Shown here piece by piece: positions 46,077 through 56,322 of a DNA stretch of 64,000 nt. This DNA comes from Chloroflexota bacterium (lineage in GTDB: Bacteria; Chloroflexota; Anaerolineae; UBA1429), in assembly GCA_012719135.1 (NCBI GenBank), contig JAAYAW010000073.1, positions 56,793 through 120,792 on the forward strand, read 5' to 3'. The translations under genes were made by a program, and so were the position numbers. The notes under the pieces were generated by a model. It made no database searches. It saw only the letters and a program-made list of their open reading frames with translations, and had not been told where the DNA came from. Positions within the stretch are counted from its first letter, which is position 1, and every line of letters starts with the position of its first letter.

Positions 46077-46990
46077 TGGGCCACCTCCTGAGACGGCCGT
46101 GAATAGCTCGCGAGAAACGCCTCCTCGAGAGAAGGTCGCTCGACTTCCAGTGATTCGACCGGGAACAGGGCGAGCGCCTTGACGAGGGCGTCCATGTCGC
46201 CCTGAATGTGCAGCTTCAGCCTTCTCTGGTCCAGCTGCTCTGTGCGGGTCACGCCCGGAACATCGTGCAGGCTCTCCGAGTTGATGGCAGTGGCAAACAC
46301 CACCAGGACGCGACGAATCGCCCGCTCGGCCAGAGAGCGAGGCTCCAGCAAGTCGACGATGCGACCGTCGCGGATCATGGCGACGCGATCCGCCAGCAAC
46401 TCCACCTCACTGATGATGTGTGAGGAAAAGAACACCGTGGCCCCCTCCGCCTGCGCTGAGCGAAGCAGGCTGTACACTCGCTGCTGCATAAGTGGGTCCA
46501 GACCGGCGGTGGGTTCATCGAGGAGAAGCAGTGTGGGCCGAGCCATGAGTGCCTGTACGATCCCTACCTTCTGCTTGTTCCCTTTGGACAGGTTCTTGAT
46601 CGGGGTGTGCAGATCGATCTCCAAACGGCTGGCCAGTGCCTGTACATGGCCCCAATCCACTCGGCTGCCTCTGAGGTGCGCCAGATACCGCAGCATGGCA
46701 CCGGCTCGGAGTGCGGGATCGAGGTTGAGCTCACCGGGTAGATAGCCCGTTTGTGACCGGAGCTCGAGTCCCTGCGCGTGTGGGTCCAACCCCAGCACCC
46801 GGATCTCGCCCGCGTCCGGGCGGATCAGATCCAGCAGACAGCGAATCGTCGTGGTCTTGCCGGCCCCATTGGGCCCGAGGAAGCCAAACAGCTCACCTCT
46901 GGAAACCTCAAGGTCGACGCCGCCGAGAGCCGGCATTCTTCCGTACCGCTTGTGCAGATCGTGAATCGCTATGGCAAGCGTGTTGCTCAC
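46073..46990 (-). CDS. ABC transporter ATP-binding protein (DrrA/CcmA type)
   Basis: A 305-residue ATPase: Walker A GPNGAGKTTT near 39-48, signature LSKGNKQKVGIVQAL and Walker B LLLLDEPTAGLDP. A C-terminal domain of about 90 residues is typical of DrrA-like exporters. GTG start after AGAGGTAGAGG. Coupled to the ABC-2 permease. Confidence 0.92.
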   Translation of the reverse strand: MSNTLAIAIHDLHKRYGRMPALGGVDLEVSRGELFGFLGPNGAGKTTTIRCLLDLIRPDAGEIRVLGLDPHAQGLELRSQTGYLPGELNLDPALRAGAMLRYLAHLRGSRVDWGHVQALASRLEIDLHTPIKNLSKGNKQKVGIVQALMARPTLLLLDEPTAGLDPLMQQRVYSLLRSAQAEGATVFFSSHIISEVELLADRVAMIRDGRIVDLLEPRSLAERAIRRVLVVFATAINSESLHDVPGVTRTEQLDQRRLKLHIQGDMDALVKALALFPVESLEVERPSLEEAFLASYSRPSQEVAQ

Positions 46991-47178
46991 CGTGCCTCTA
47001 CCTCTTTCCTCAAGGCCCTCACCCCTGTAGGGCGTTGTCGAATCTCCCGCGCTCGTTACGCAGTGGTCAGCCGGTTGCCTCTTCGATCGTCGAGGAGGCT
47101 GCGCCTGGGCCAGAACGGGGCCTCCCTCGCAACCGTCGCCGCAGTAGCTCCTGCTCTCTGCGTACAGCAGTTGCGATC

Positions 47179-47207
47179 ATCATAGCGAAAGACCTGCCCA
47201 GCCTCAA
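47179..47207 (-). promoter_or_regulatory. promoter of the ABC-2 exporter operon
   Basis: Minus strand TTGAGG (47207-47202), 17 bp, TATGAT (47184-47179), back to back with the GH42 promoter. The 46991-47410 interval otherwise shows no gene. Confidence 0.65.
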
Positions 47208-47262
47208 GGGGAGAGACGAGGTATCGTGATGTCCTCTCTAGGTAACGAAACCAGCGATATCG

Positions 47263-47291
47263 TTGACAGCGCTGCCGTGTCGTGGGATACT
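47263..47291 (+). promoter_or_regulatory. promoter of the GH42 gene
   Basis: TTGACA (47263-47268), 17 bp, GATACT (47286-47291), with a leader of about 110 nt. Confidence 0.65.
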
Positions 47292-47410
47292 CGGCCGGGA
47301 TTGGTCCCAAGGCCGGGAGCGGGGTTCTCGCGCGACCCGGCGGTTGAGTGGAGCGTGTGACTCGCACATCAGCAAGTAAGTGTACCTAGTTACGAAGGGA
47401 GGGCAGGCGC

Positions 47411-49445
47411 ATGTTTCTGGGAATCGCATATTACCCCGAACACTGGCCCAAGGAGCGCTGGCCGATCGATGCCCGGCTAATGCACGAAGCTCACATCGAG
47501 GCGGCTCGCGTGGGAGAGTTTGCCTGGAGTCGCTTTGAGCCACGCGAAGGGCAGTACGACTTTGCGTGGCTGGATGATGCCATCGCGGTACTCGCCGATG
47601 CCGGCGTAAAGACGATCATGTGTACGCCGACCGCGACTCCTCCGGCATGGCTGATACACAAACACCCGGAGATCCTGCCGGTAGACGCTAACGGGTTGAC
47701 GGCGCGGCGTTTTGGAGCCCGGCGGACGTATTGCGCCAGTGTGCCCGTATACCATGAGTACACGCGCAAGATCGTGACGGCCATGGCAGAGCACTATGGC
47801 AAGAACCCCAACGTCATCGGTTGGCAGATCGATAACGAACTGGCCAACGTGTACGCTCTAGGGCAGGCGCGGTGCTACTGCGATTCCTGCCGCCAGGGTT
47901 TCATCGCGTGGCTCAAGGGACGCTATGCTTCGCTGGACGCCCTCAACGAAGCGTGGGGCACGGTGTTCTGGAGCCAGGAGTACACCGACTGGGATCAGAT
48001 GGTGCTCCCTCAGCGGGGCACCGCGGGCGAGGGGTTGAACCCCAGCCACGTGCTGGATTACTACCGCTACTTTTCCGATTCGTGGGCCGACTACACTCGG
48101 CTGCAGGCTGACCTCCTCAGAACGAGCGTCGTCGACCAGTGGATCTCGACCAACTTTGCGGCAGGACTCGCCGGTGACCTGGGCCGGGCCGATTTTGCCC
48201 TGTATAGAGGATCGGTGTGGTTCCCCTGCGTCGTGGACTGGCGCAAGCTCTCCGAGTCGCTGGATTTTCCCGCCTGGAGCTCCCACGTCTCTGGCGTCGC
48301 GGCCTCGATGTGCGCGGACTATCTTCGCGGAATCCGGGAGGACGGCCGGTTTGCGGTGCTGGAGGGGGGCGGGACGCGGATGCGTTCCTACCAGCCGATC
48401 GCTCACGGCGCCATAGGCTTGAGCCCCTTCAGATGGCGCACCCCGCTATTTGGCGCCGAATCAGGAGTGGACTGACATGCTCGATCATCAAGCTCGCAAG
48501 GATGCCACGTACGATGAGACCGCTGAGGTCTTTGGCGAGATACAGCGTCTGGCGCCGATCATCGATGCCACCCACTTTGTGACGACGGCGGCCATTCTGT
48601 ATTCGGACGAGATCGGATGGGCATGGAATCAAACCGCCGCGACTGGCCTGCGGTCCATGCTGGACGACGTCGATGTGTCGGACCAGGGGCGCGTGCTGCG
48701 CTGGTATCAGGCGCTCTACCGCGAGAAGGTCCCTGTGGATATCATTGATCCCCGAGGCGACCTTTCCCGATATCAGGTCGTGCTGATTCCGAATCTCTAT
48801 CTGATCGACGATGGAATCTCGGCCAACCTGGAGGCTTTCGTCCGCGAGGGCGGCTGGGCACTGCTCGGGCCCAAGGCAGGGCTCAAGAACTGGAACAACG
48901 TCTTCTTCAGCCAACTGCCGCCCTGCGGAGGCTTGGCGAAGGTCTTTGGCGTGACCGCAAAGCGCGCGCCTTACCGGCTCGGACGTACGACGCTTCCCGA
49001 AATGTCCGTGACGATGCAAAAGACGGCTCCCTTTGGAGCGCGCATGCGCTTCACCAACGTGGGCCTCTTTGACGAACTGGAGGCAAGCGAGGCCGAGAGC
49101 ATCGCTTGCTTTGCAAACGGAGAGACGGCGATCAGTCTCAACCGGTACGGCCAGGGCCTGGCGATGTACCTGGGGTGCGAGCCGGACGAGAGCTTCTACC
49201 GACAGATGGTCCGGTGGCTTGTCTCTCAACATCGGGTGACTCCTCCCCTCGTGACGGATGCCGATGTGGAGATCACCCGCAGGGCCGGTGGCGGGCATGA
49301 TCTGATCTTTGTGCTGAACCACAACAACGCGCCGGAGCAGGTCGTGTTGGATGCGCGCTACCGGGAGCTGATCTCGGAGACAGTTGTCGATGGGTTATTG
49401 GTCATCGAAGGGCAGGGCGTCCGAATCCTGGAGCGCGTAGAGTAG
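47411..49445 (+). pseudogene. GH42 beta-galactosidase, split by a one-base frameshift
   Basis: Hydrolyses terminal beta-galactosides. The first frame (47411-48475) carries the catalytic TIM barrel: acid/base Glu143 in GWQIDNELAN, nucleophile Glu318 in FAVLEGG, and zinc-site Cys residues near 155-160. It stops right after FRWRTPLFGAE. The expected continuation (QEWTDMLDH) lies in the next frame, open to 49445, with the trimerisation and C-terminal beta domains. Removing one T at 48461 restores a single protein of about 677 residues, the family length. The rest of the gene is intact, so it is either a recent mutation or a sequencing error. Confidence 0.88.
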
Positions 49446-49466
49446 CAGAACCGTTCGCAGAAAGCC

Positions 49467-49502
49467 GAGGGGCGCTCGATGGAGAGCGCCCCTCTTGTTG
49501 TG
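49467..49502 (+). terminator. intrinsic terminator after GH42
   Basis: An 11-bp stem GAGGGGCGCTC/GAGCGCCCCTC with a 6-nt loop, followed by TTGTTGTG. Confidence 0.8.
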
Positions 49503-49533
49503 TCGGGTGGGGATGTCTCCTTATGTGCCCCTA

Positions 49534-49542
49534 TGGTAGAAT
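49534..49542 (+). promoter_or_regulatory. extended -10 promoter of the GH31 gene
   Basis: TGG-TAGAAT (49534-49542), 50 bp before the ATG. Confidence 0.55.
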
Positions 49543-49591
49543 GCGCTTGTGCCTGGCCTGGGCACCGGTACAATGGTCGTGGAGGTGACCG

Positions 49592-51913
49592 ATGAAGTTC
49601 ACGGACGGATACTGGCTGATGCGATCCGATGTGACCGCCCAGTTTGCGCAACATGTCCACGAGGTCGATCTGGAGGGCGAGTCGCTCATTGCCTACGGGC
49701 CATTCAAGCACGTCGCGCACCGGCGCGATACCACCGACATTGGCATGCTGACAGCACGCTATTCTTCCCCCGCTGAGAACGTGATCCGTGTGGAGATCTA
49801 CCATCACAAAGGGATGGTGAACCGGCCGCCCTTCTTTGATCTGGGGTATGAAGGGTCTCCCGAAGTGTCCCTGTTCAACGGCCCCGAGGCGGCTACACTG
49901 ACGACCGGAGATCTCACCGTCCGCATCGACAAGGGGCCCGTCTGGAAGGTCGATTTCCTGGCTAATGATCGGCCTTTGACGGGCAGCGGCTGGCGCGCCG
50001 CCGGCGTGATCGATACCGACGGAGGTGAGCGCTATGTCCACGAACAGCTGAACCTTGGGGTGGGAGAGTATGTCTACGGCCTCGGAGAGCGGTTCACCCC
50101 CTTTGTAAAGAATGGCCAGGTGGTGGACATCTGGAACGCGGATGGTGGCACGGCCAGCGAGCAGGCTTACAAGAACATCCCCTTCTATCTCACGAACAAG
50201 GGGTACGGCGTCTTTATCAATCACCCGGAGCGGGTTTCGCTGGAGGTCGGCTCGGAAAAGGTCGAGCGGGTTCAGTTTAGCGTTCCTGGCGAGCGGCTGG
50301 AGTACTACCTGATCTACGGACCAACGCCGCTGGAGATCATCTCTCGCTACACCGCACTGACGGGACGGCCCGCTCTGCCGCCCGCCTGGTCATTTGGGCT
50401 GTGGCTGAGCACCTCTTTTACGACCGACTATGACGAAGCGACGGTGAATCAGTTCGTGCAGGGCATGGAAGAGCGTGGTATCCCGCTCTCGGTATTCCAC
50501 TTTGACTGCTTTTGGATGCGGGAGTTCAACTGGTGCGACTTTGCCTGGGATAGCCGGGTGTTTCCGGACCCAAGAGGGATGCTGCGTCGGCTCAAGGAAA
50601 GGGGATTGCGCGTCTGCGTCTGGATCAACCCCTACATCGCACAGCGTTCGCCACTCTTTGATGAAGGAATGAGCAAAGGGTTTCTGCTCAGGCGGCCCGA
50701 TGGTTCAGTCTGGCAGTGGGACCGCTGGCAGGCCGGCATGGGTCTCGTGGATTTCACCAATCCGGAGGCGACAGCGTGGTACTGCCAGCAACTTGAGGCG
50801 CTGCTCGAGATGGGCGTGGATTGCTTCAAGACGGATTTCGGCGAGCGGATCCCGACGGATGTGGTCTATCACGATGGTTCCGACCCGCTCAAGATGCACA
50901 ACTACTACACCCATCTCTACAACCAGGCCGTTTTCGAGCTTCTTGAGTGTCATCGAGGCGAGGGCGATGCCGTCGTCTTTGCACGCTCGGCCACGGCCGG
51001 CGGCCAGCAATACCCGGTCCACTGGGGAGGTGACTGCTCGGCCACCTTTGAGTCCATGGCCGAGAGCCTGCGAGGCGGCCTGTCTCTGACCACCTGTGGC
51101 TTTGGGTTCTGGAGCCACGATATTGGCGGGTTTGAGATGACGGCGTCTGCAGACGTGTACAAGCGCTGGTGTGCCTTTGGCCTTCTATCGACACACAGCA
51201 GGCTGCACGGAAGCGAGTCCTACCGGGTGCCCTGGCTCTATGATGATGAAGCTGTGGCCGTGCTGCGGCACTTTGCCAGGCTCAAGAACAGGCTGATGCC
51301 GTATCTGTACGCTGAGGCTGCGCGGACGCACCGGGAAGGGGTGCCCATGATGCGTGCCATGCCGGTAGCGTTCCCCGAGGATCGTGGCTGCGATACGCTC
51401 GACAGGCAGTACATGTTGGGCGACGCGTTGTTGGTGGCACCGGTCCTGAGCTCGGACAATGCAGTGGACTATTACGTGCCGGAGGGTCGCTGGACGAACC
51501 TGCTCGACGGTCGTGTAGTCGAAGGGGGCCGCTGGGTGCGGGAGGAGCACAGCTTTCTCAGCCTGCCGTTGATGGTGCGCCCAGGCAGCCTGATTCCCAT
51601 CGGGCGGTGTAAGGAGCGTCCCGACTATGACTATGCCGATGGGGTGACGCTGCAGTTGTTTGAGCTGGCTGAGGGCGAGACCGCCACGACCGTGGTGCCC
51701 ATGGTCAGCGGAGAGGTCGCCATCAAGGCCACAGCGCGCCGATCGAACGGGTGCATCACGGTGGCCGTTCAGGGCGCCGTCCGCCCCTGGCGAGTGCAGC
51801 TCCGGGGTATCGCGACGGTGCGCGACGTGAGCGGGGGCCAGGTTGAGCAGGATTCACTCGGCGTGTTGATCGCCGCGGATTCGGGAGCCACCAGCGTTCA
51901 GGTCACGCTCTAG
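49592..51913 (+). CDS. yicI: GH31 alpha-xylosidase (YicI-like)
   Basis: Releases alpha-linked xylose from xyloglucan-type oligosaccharides. The 773-residue protein has an N-terminal beta-sandwich, a TIM barrel with nucleophile Asp415 (CFKTDFGERIPTDV) and acid/base Asp481 (HWGGDCSATFESMAE), and C-terminal beta domains. These positions are each one off E. coli YicI (416, 482). FGLWLSTSFTTDY and FWSHDIGGFE are also YicI-like. GGAGGTG precedes the ATG. With the upstream beta-galactosidase it suggests breakdown of galacto-xyloglucan fragments. Confidence 0.92.
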   Translation: MKFTDGYWLMRSDVTAQFAQHVHEVDLEGESLIAYGPFKHVAHRRDTTDIGMLTARYSSPAENVIRVEIYHHKGMVNRPPFFDLGYEGSPEVSLFNGPEAATLTTGDLTVRIDKGPVWKVDFLANDRPLTGSGWRAAGVIDTDGGERYVHEQLNLGVGEYVYGLGERFTPFVKNGQVVDIWNADGGTASEQAYKNIPFYLTNKGYGVFINHPERVSLEVGSEKVERVQFSVPGERLEYYLIYGPTPLEIISRYTALTGRPALPPAWSFGLWLSTSFTTDYDEATVNQFVQGMEERGIPLSVFHFDCFWMREFNWCDFAWDSRVFPDPRGMLRRLKERGLRVCVWINPYIAQRSPLFDEGMSKGFLLRRPDGSVWQWDRWQAGMGLVDFTNPEATAWYCQQLEALLEMGVDCFKTDFGERIPTDVVYHDGSDPLKMHNYYTHLYNQAVFELLECHRGEGDAVVFARSATAGGQQYPVHWGGDCSATFESMAESLRGGLSLTTCGFGFWSHDIGGFEMTASADVYKRWCAFGLLSTHSRLHGSESYRVPWLYDDEAVAVLRHFARLKNRLMPYLYAEAARTHREGVPMMRAMPVAFPEDRGCDTLDRQYMLGDALLVAPVLSSDNAVDYYVPEGRWTNLLDGRVVEGGRWVREEHSFLSLPLMVRPGSLIPIGRCKERPDYDYADGVTLQLFELAEGETATTVVPMVSGEVAIKATARRSNGCITVAVQGAVRPWRVQLRGIATVRDVSGGQVEQDSLGVLIAADSGATSVQVTL

Positions 51914-51948
51914 CCGGTTACACCCTCGATAGTGCGCAGGGCTAGATA

Positions 51949-51988
51949 AGCGGGGGGGGGGGTGGCCCTGGCCACCCCCCCCCCCGCT
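51949..51988. terminator. 19-bp hairpin with an 11-G/11-C tract
   Basis: A perfect 19-bp inverted repeat between convergent yicI and typA. The arms contain 11 consecutive G (51952-51962) and 11 consecutive C (51975-51985). It probably stops both transcripts and is prone to replication slippage. Confidence 0.7.
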
Positions 51989-52005
51989 GTGTGTGGTGAG
52001 CCGGC

Positions 52006-53859
52006 TCAGGCGGCGGACATCTTGGCGCGCTTCTGCTGTTTGCCGCGTTCGTGGGTATCGAGAACGGCTTTGCGGATACGCAGGCTCTGCGGGGTCACCT
52101 CCAGCAACTCGTCGTCACCAAGGTACTCGATGGCTTCATCGAGGCTCATGTCACGGGGTGCCTTGAGGCGTACTTCGATATCCCGCGTCGACTCGCGCAT
52201 GTTGGTGAGGTGCTTGCGTTTGGCGATGTTCACAGCCACGTCAACCGGTCGCGAGTTCTCGCCCACGACCATCCCCTCATAGACCGCCACCCCCGGGGAG
52301 ATGAACAGCGTACCTCGATCTTCCGCGTTCTTGATGCCAAAGCTGGTGGCCGTTCCGGCCTCAGAGGCCACGAGCGAGCCGCTCGTCCGAACGGGAATGG
52401 CTCCGGTCACCGGTAGAAACGCGTGGAACAGCGCGTTGATGACACCCATTCCACGGGTTGACGTCAGGAACTGGTAGCGGAAACCAAGAAGCCCGCGTGT
52501 GGGCACGAGATAGCTCAGATGGACGCTGCCATCGCCTCGCGCCTCCATGTTGAGAAGCTGGCCGCGGCGCACGCCGAGCATCTCGACCACGGCTCCCACC
52601 GTTTCGGGACTGGTCTCGATCTGCACTTCCTCAAAGGGCTCCAGCCACTGACCCGTCTCGTCCTGATGCATGAGCACCGTCGGGCGGGACACTTGGAACT
52701 CGTAGCCTTCGCGGCGCATGGTCTCGATCAGTATCGCGAGATGCAGCTCGCCGCGGCCCGAGACCTCAAAGGTATCCGCTGACGATGTTTCGTTCACCCG
52801 CAAGGCGACATCGTGACGCAGTTCCTCAAACAGGCGCGCGCGAAGTTGCCGTGAGGTGCTCCAGCGACCCTCGGTACCCGCAAGGGGCGACGTGTTGACG
52901 GTGAACGACATCCGCACCGTGGGCTCTTCTACTTGGATCAGGGGCAGCGCAACCGGGTTTTCTGGATCGGCCAGCGTCTCACCGATCGCCACGTCCTCCA
53001 GCCCCATCACCATGGCGATTTCGCCTGCTTGCACCTCTTCCACATCGATACGGCGCAAGGCCTCGTAGACCTGCAGATACCGCGCTCGCTCCGGAACCAC
53101 CGAACCGGAGCGCGTAATGCGGGCCAGGTCCTGGCCCGCGCGAATGCGTCCGCTGGTGATGCGTCCGCTGGCGCTTACGCCGCGGTGCTCATCATAGTCC
53201 AGCGTGGTGACGAGCATCTGCAGCGGCGCATCGGGATCCACCACAGGCCCGGGTATGTGACGCAGGATCGCCTCAAAGAGGGCATCGAGATTGGGCCCGA
53301 GATGAGGGGTAAGGCCCGCCTGCCCCGTGACTGCATTGGTGTACACGACGGAGAAATCGGCCTGCTCGTCGGAGGCGCCCAGTTCGATGAACAGATCAAA
53401 GGTCCGGTTGAGCGTGTCATCAGGGTCGGCCCCCTGCCGGTCCACTTTGTTGATGACCACGATGACACGATGATTCATCGCCAGGGCCTTCTTGAGGACG
53501 AATCGCGTCTGTGGCATGGGGCCCTCGGCGGCATCCACCAGGAGGAGCACGCCATCCACCATATTCAGCACTCGCTCGACTTCGCCCCCGAAATCGGCAT
53601 GTCCGGGCGTGTCAACGATGTTGATCTTGACAATCTGATCCGCCAGGGGATCCCAGATGGAGATGGCCGTGTTCTTGGCCAGAATGGTGATTCCCCTCTC
53701 GCGCTCCAGAGCGTTCGAGTCCATGACACGCTCTGCCACCTGCTGGTTCTCGCGGAACGAGTGCGCTTGCCTCAGCAGGCCATCCACCAGAGTGGTCTTG
53801 CCGTGATCTACGTGTGCAATGATGGCGACGTTTCGGCGGTCAGTTCGTTCTTGGCGCAT
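52006..53859 (-). CDS. typA: translational GTPase TypA/BipA
   Basis: A 617-residue ribosome-associated GTPase: G1 AHVDHGKTT, switch RERGITI, G3 [11 protein letters not shown] and G4 NKVDR. Domains II, III and V follow, with a C-terminal BipA domain ([16 protein letters not shown]). It aids ribosome assembly and stress translation. The C-terminus ends in a short basic tail. ATG preceded by AAAGGAT; strong promoter upstream. Confidence 0.96.
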   Translation of the reverse strand: MRQERTDRRNVAIIAHVDHGKTTLVDGLLRQAHSFRENQQVAERVMDSNALERERGITILAKNTAISIWDPLADQIVKINIVDTPGHADFGGEVERVLNMVDGVLLLVDAAEGPMPQTRFVLKKALAMNHRVIVVINKVDRQGADPDDTLNRTFDLFIELGASDEQADFSVVYTNAVTGQAGLTPHLGPNLDALFEAILRHIPGPVVDPDAPLQMLVTTLDYDEHRGVSASGRITSGRIRAGQDLARITRSGSVVPERARYLQVYEALRRIDVEEVQAGEIAMVMGLEDVAIGETLADPENPVALPLIQVEEPTVRMSFTVNTSPLAGTEGRWSTSRQLRARLFEELRHDVALRVNETSSADTFEVSGRGELHLAILIETMRREGYEFQVSRPTVLMHQDETGQWLEPFEEVQIETSPETVGAVVEMLGVRRGQLLNMEARGDGSVHLSYLVPTRGLLGFRYQFLTSTRGMGVINALFHAFLPVTGAIPVRTSGSLVASEAGTATSFGIKNAEDRGTLFISPGVAVYEGMVVGENSRPVDVAVNIAKRKHLTNMRESTRDIEVRLKAPRDMSLDEAIEYLGDDELLEVTPQSLRIRKAVLDTHERGKQQKRAKMSAA

Positions 53860-53924
53860 CGGATCCTTTCGGCCGGTGAGATGGGCCTGCTCGGCGTTCG
53901 AGTGAGCACGGGCAGCGACCGTTT

Positions 53925-53953
53925 ATTTTACGGCTGTGGGGAACCTCTGTCAA
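53925..53953 (-). promoter_or_regulatory. typA promoter
   Basis: Minus strand TTGACA (53953-53948), 17 bp, TAAAAT (53930-53925). Confidence 0.8.
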
Positions 53954-54088
53954 AGAACCCTTGCCAGCGGTTGTGCGTCAGATCGACGTACGCACTGCCT
54001 GGCGCTCCTCCGCTGAAGGGTACAGGGGCGAAGCGCTCGCTGGGCGCACGCCCGGAACGCTCTCTGCCTTCCAAGTCCTCACCGCCTG

Positions 54089-54118
54089 TTGACACGCCTG
54101 CCCAATCCGTCCTATTCT
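54089..54118 (+). promoter_or_regulatory. promoter of the zinc-ribbon gene
   Basis: TTGACA (54089-54094), 18 bp, TATTCT (54113-54118), 40 bp before the ATG. Confidence 0.7.
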
Positions 54119-54158
54119 GGAGCCGGAGTAGTGTCACCATGCCCCGGAGGATGAGAAC

Positions 54159-54908
54159 ATGAGCGAACCCAGCAGAATGCCGCGGTACGATATCCGCAAC
54201 GACGGCATCGGTCCCTATGCGGTTTTCTACTGCGAGACGTGCGATCGCGAATACCGCAGTCAGCCGACCGTCGTCGATACGATCGCCAAGGACGTAGGGC
54301 GTCAGGCTGCCGGGGGGCTGCTGCGGCGCATACCGATCCTTGGAGACGCGATTGCGGATAGCGTTGAGGGAGAGGATCCGCGCTATAGCTATGACCTTTC
54401 AGCGGAGCAGATGGAGAAGGCCTGGGGCCAGGTGAAGGATCGCTTTCGAGAGTGCCCCACCTGCATGCGCATCGTGTGCCTGTCCTGTTGGGACGAGCAG
54501 AGTGGCTACTGTACCGAGGATAGCCCCCGAAGGCAGGAGATCGCCGAGGCGGAGGCCGAGCAGGCGGGCGCGATGATCAAGGGATTTGCCAGTGCTCTGG
54601 GTCTCGGCGAGGTGGTAAAGCGCGCGACGCAGGCGGCGGAAGGAGCTCGCACCGCCGGGACGGTGCGCTGCCCCAAGGACGGCACGGTGGCACCCGCCGG
54701 AACAAAGTTCTGTCCAGAGTGTGGCACGGCGATGGTGCCGTTGGCTCAGGACCCCTGTCCCGCCTGCGGCCACGAGACAAATGGCGCCAAGTTCTGCCCG
54801 GAGTGTGGCACCAAGATCGAGCGCGTTCAACCGGGCGTATGCCCCAAGTGCGGGGCCCAGGCAGGTTCCGCCAAGTTCTGTCCCGAGTGCGGTACAAAGC
54901 TAAAGTAA
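54159..54908 (+). CDS. multi zinc-ribbon protein, unknown function
   Basis: A 249-residue soluble protein. An N-terminal treble-clef-like part has CETC (25-28) and CPTC/CLSC/CTED clusters near 99-118. A helical, Ala/Glu-rich middle follows. The C-terminus has three double zinc ribbons, each ending KFCPECGT (near 184, 212 and 238). The repeats are nearly identical to one another, suggesting recent duplication. The combination is like zinc-ribbon proteins of Chloroflexota and other bacteria with no assigned role. Monocistronic. Confidence 0.8.
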   Translation: MSEPSRMPRYDIRNDGIGPYAVFYCETCDREYRSQPTVVDTIAKDVGRQAAGGLLRRIPILGDAIADSVEGEDPRYSYDLSAEQMEKAWGQVKDRFRECPTCMRIVCLSCWDEQSGYCTEDSPRRQEIAEAEAEQAGAMIKGFASALGLGEVVKRATQAAEGARTAGTVRCPKDGTVAPAGTKFCPECGTAMVPLAQDPCPACGHETNGAKFCPECGTKIERVQPGVCPKCGAQAGSAKFCPECGTKLK

Positions 54909-54934
54909 CATGGCATGAGGGCCGTTGCAGACAG

Positions 54935-54968
54935 GGAGGCGGCATCCGTATGGGCGGATGCCGCCTCC
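54935..54968. terminator. 14-bp hairpin between convergent genes
   Basis: Perfect stem GGAGGCGGCATCCG with its complement, 6-nt loop, followed by TTGCTG on the plus strand; serves the zinc-ribbon gene and probably the MFS gene. Confidence 0.75.
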
Positions 54969-54986
54969 TTGCTGTCCTGGACTCAT

Positions 54987-56195
54987 CTAGTCGGCTGCCG
55001 CAGGTGACGGGACCGGCTTTCGGACTGAGGAGGGCAACATCCTGGCCACAAAGGCGATGGAGATCAAAATGATCGCCGCGGCAAACCAATATACACCGGT
55101 ATAACCGATAACAGGCAGCATAGCGCTAAAGATAAAGGGCATAGCAACCGAGCTGATGTGGTTGACACTCACGCCTGCCGCCAGGGTTGGGTTCAGCTCC
55201 TCAGCGGGGGCTTCCTCGTGGGCGTAGACACTCAGTCCGAGGTTGAGAATCAGAGCAAGACGCAGGACGATGTACGCGCCGGCCAGTATCCCGGCGTTGG
55301 GCACAGTGGCGTACACCACCGCGCCCAGGCAGCAGATCGAGTAGCCGACGATCAGGGCGTTCTTGCTGCCATAGCGATCTACCAGAGCGCCTAGATAGGG
55401 GGCCAAGACGAAGGACAACACCGAAGCACCCATGAGCAATCCGGAGGTCTGCCAGATCTGCCAACCAAAGTAGTTCACCAGGACGAGGGTACAGAAGCTG
55501 CCCAGAATCTCCTTGCGGGAGCCCTCGAAGAAGGTGAGTAGGTAGTACCGCCAGTACCGCTTCTTCAGAACGATGCGGGGTTGGGCGAGCTCTGTAGCGC
55601 CGAGTGTGGGTGAAAGCCGCCAGAACACCAGCGCCGATACAATGATCAGTGCGCCGCCAATGACATAGTACCAACGCAATGACATGTCTCGCACGAGGTT
55701 GGAGGTGAGAGTCAGCGCGCCCACTCCGACGATCCCCGCCAATGAACCGACAGACGCCAGCAAGCCGAGAACCCGGCCGCGGGTTCTATCGGTTGCCAGG
55801 GCCAAACCCAGGGCAGGGCTGACGGGCTGGAACAGATGCAGGCCAAAGCTGGCTGCGAGCGCGACGGCGATGAGGCCCGCATAGGAGTGAACGGTGGCCT
55901 GCAGCATATAGCCCGCGCCGAGGATCAGCGCCGATGTCGCGGCTCGGTACGACAGCGGCATGCGCATGGTCAGGGCGGCGAGGAGGATCAGTATCAGCCC
56001 CGGTATCTCGCGAATTCCCTCGAGGGACAGGACCTGGCCGTCAGACAGGCCAAGGGTGTTGACGAAAAAGTTCATGCGCGCTCCGCCAAGCATCCCCTCG
56101 CCAAAGCGCATGAGGAAGATGGCAATCGCGGTTACCATCAGATCGCGCGTCCAGAGACGCACCATATCCTTCCCGAACAGGTTCTTGATCCCCAC
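54987..56195 (-). CDS. major facilitator superfamily transporter
   Basis: A 402-residue protein with about 12 hydrophobic segments in two halves. The inter-half loop is short (RIVLKKRYWRYYLL) and the loop LGALVDRYGSKNALI between helices 8 and 9 is the repeated MFS motif A. The N-terminal DRTRGRVLGLLASVGSLAG is the first-half counterpart. GTG start after GGGAGAGG. Substrate unknown. Confidence 0.87.
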   Translation of the reverse strand: MGIKNLFGKDMVRLWTRDLMVTAIAIFLMRFGEGMLGGARMNFFVNTLGLSDGQVLSLEGIREIPGLILILLAALTMRMPLSYRAATSALILGAGYMLQATVHSYAGLIAVALAASFGLHLFQPVSPALGLALATDRTRGRVLGLLASVGSLAGIVGVGALTLTSNLVRDMSLRWYYVIGGALIIVSALVFWRLSPTLGATELAQPRIVLKKRYWRYYLLTFFEGSRKEILGSFCTLVLVNYFGWQIWQTSGLLMGASVLSFVLAPYLGALVDRYGSKNALIVGYSICCLGAVVYATVPNAGILAGAYIVLRLALILNLGLSVYAHEEAPAEELNPTLAAGVSVNHISSVAMPFIFSAMLPVIGYTGVYWFAAAIILISIAFVARMLPSSVRKPVPSPAAAD

Positions 56196-56270
56196 TGAGC
56201 CTCTCCCTTTGGTGGATTGGATTGAACTGAATGTGTTCGATTATCGGTCTTTCGCTCGATGACGCAACAA

Positions 56271-56307
56271 GGCGCCCACAGTCGTCACGAGCGCGGCCGT
56301 GGGCGCC
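56271..56307 (-). terminator. hairpin after the small membrane protein gene
   Basis: A 9-bp stem GGCGCCCAC/GTGGGCGCC enclosing a 19-nt loop, then TTGTTGCG on the minus strand. Confidence 0.6.
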
Positions 56308-56322
56308 GTTAGCGGCAGTGTA

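Noticed and set aside
48473..48475. TGA ending the first GH42 frame as another selenocysteine codon
   Set aside because: The downstream GH42 sequence is in a different frame, so readthrough would not restore the protein; a one-base indel does.
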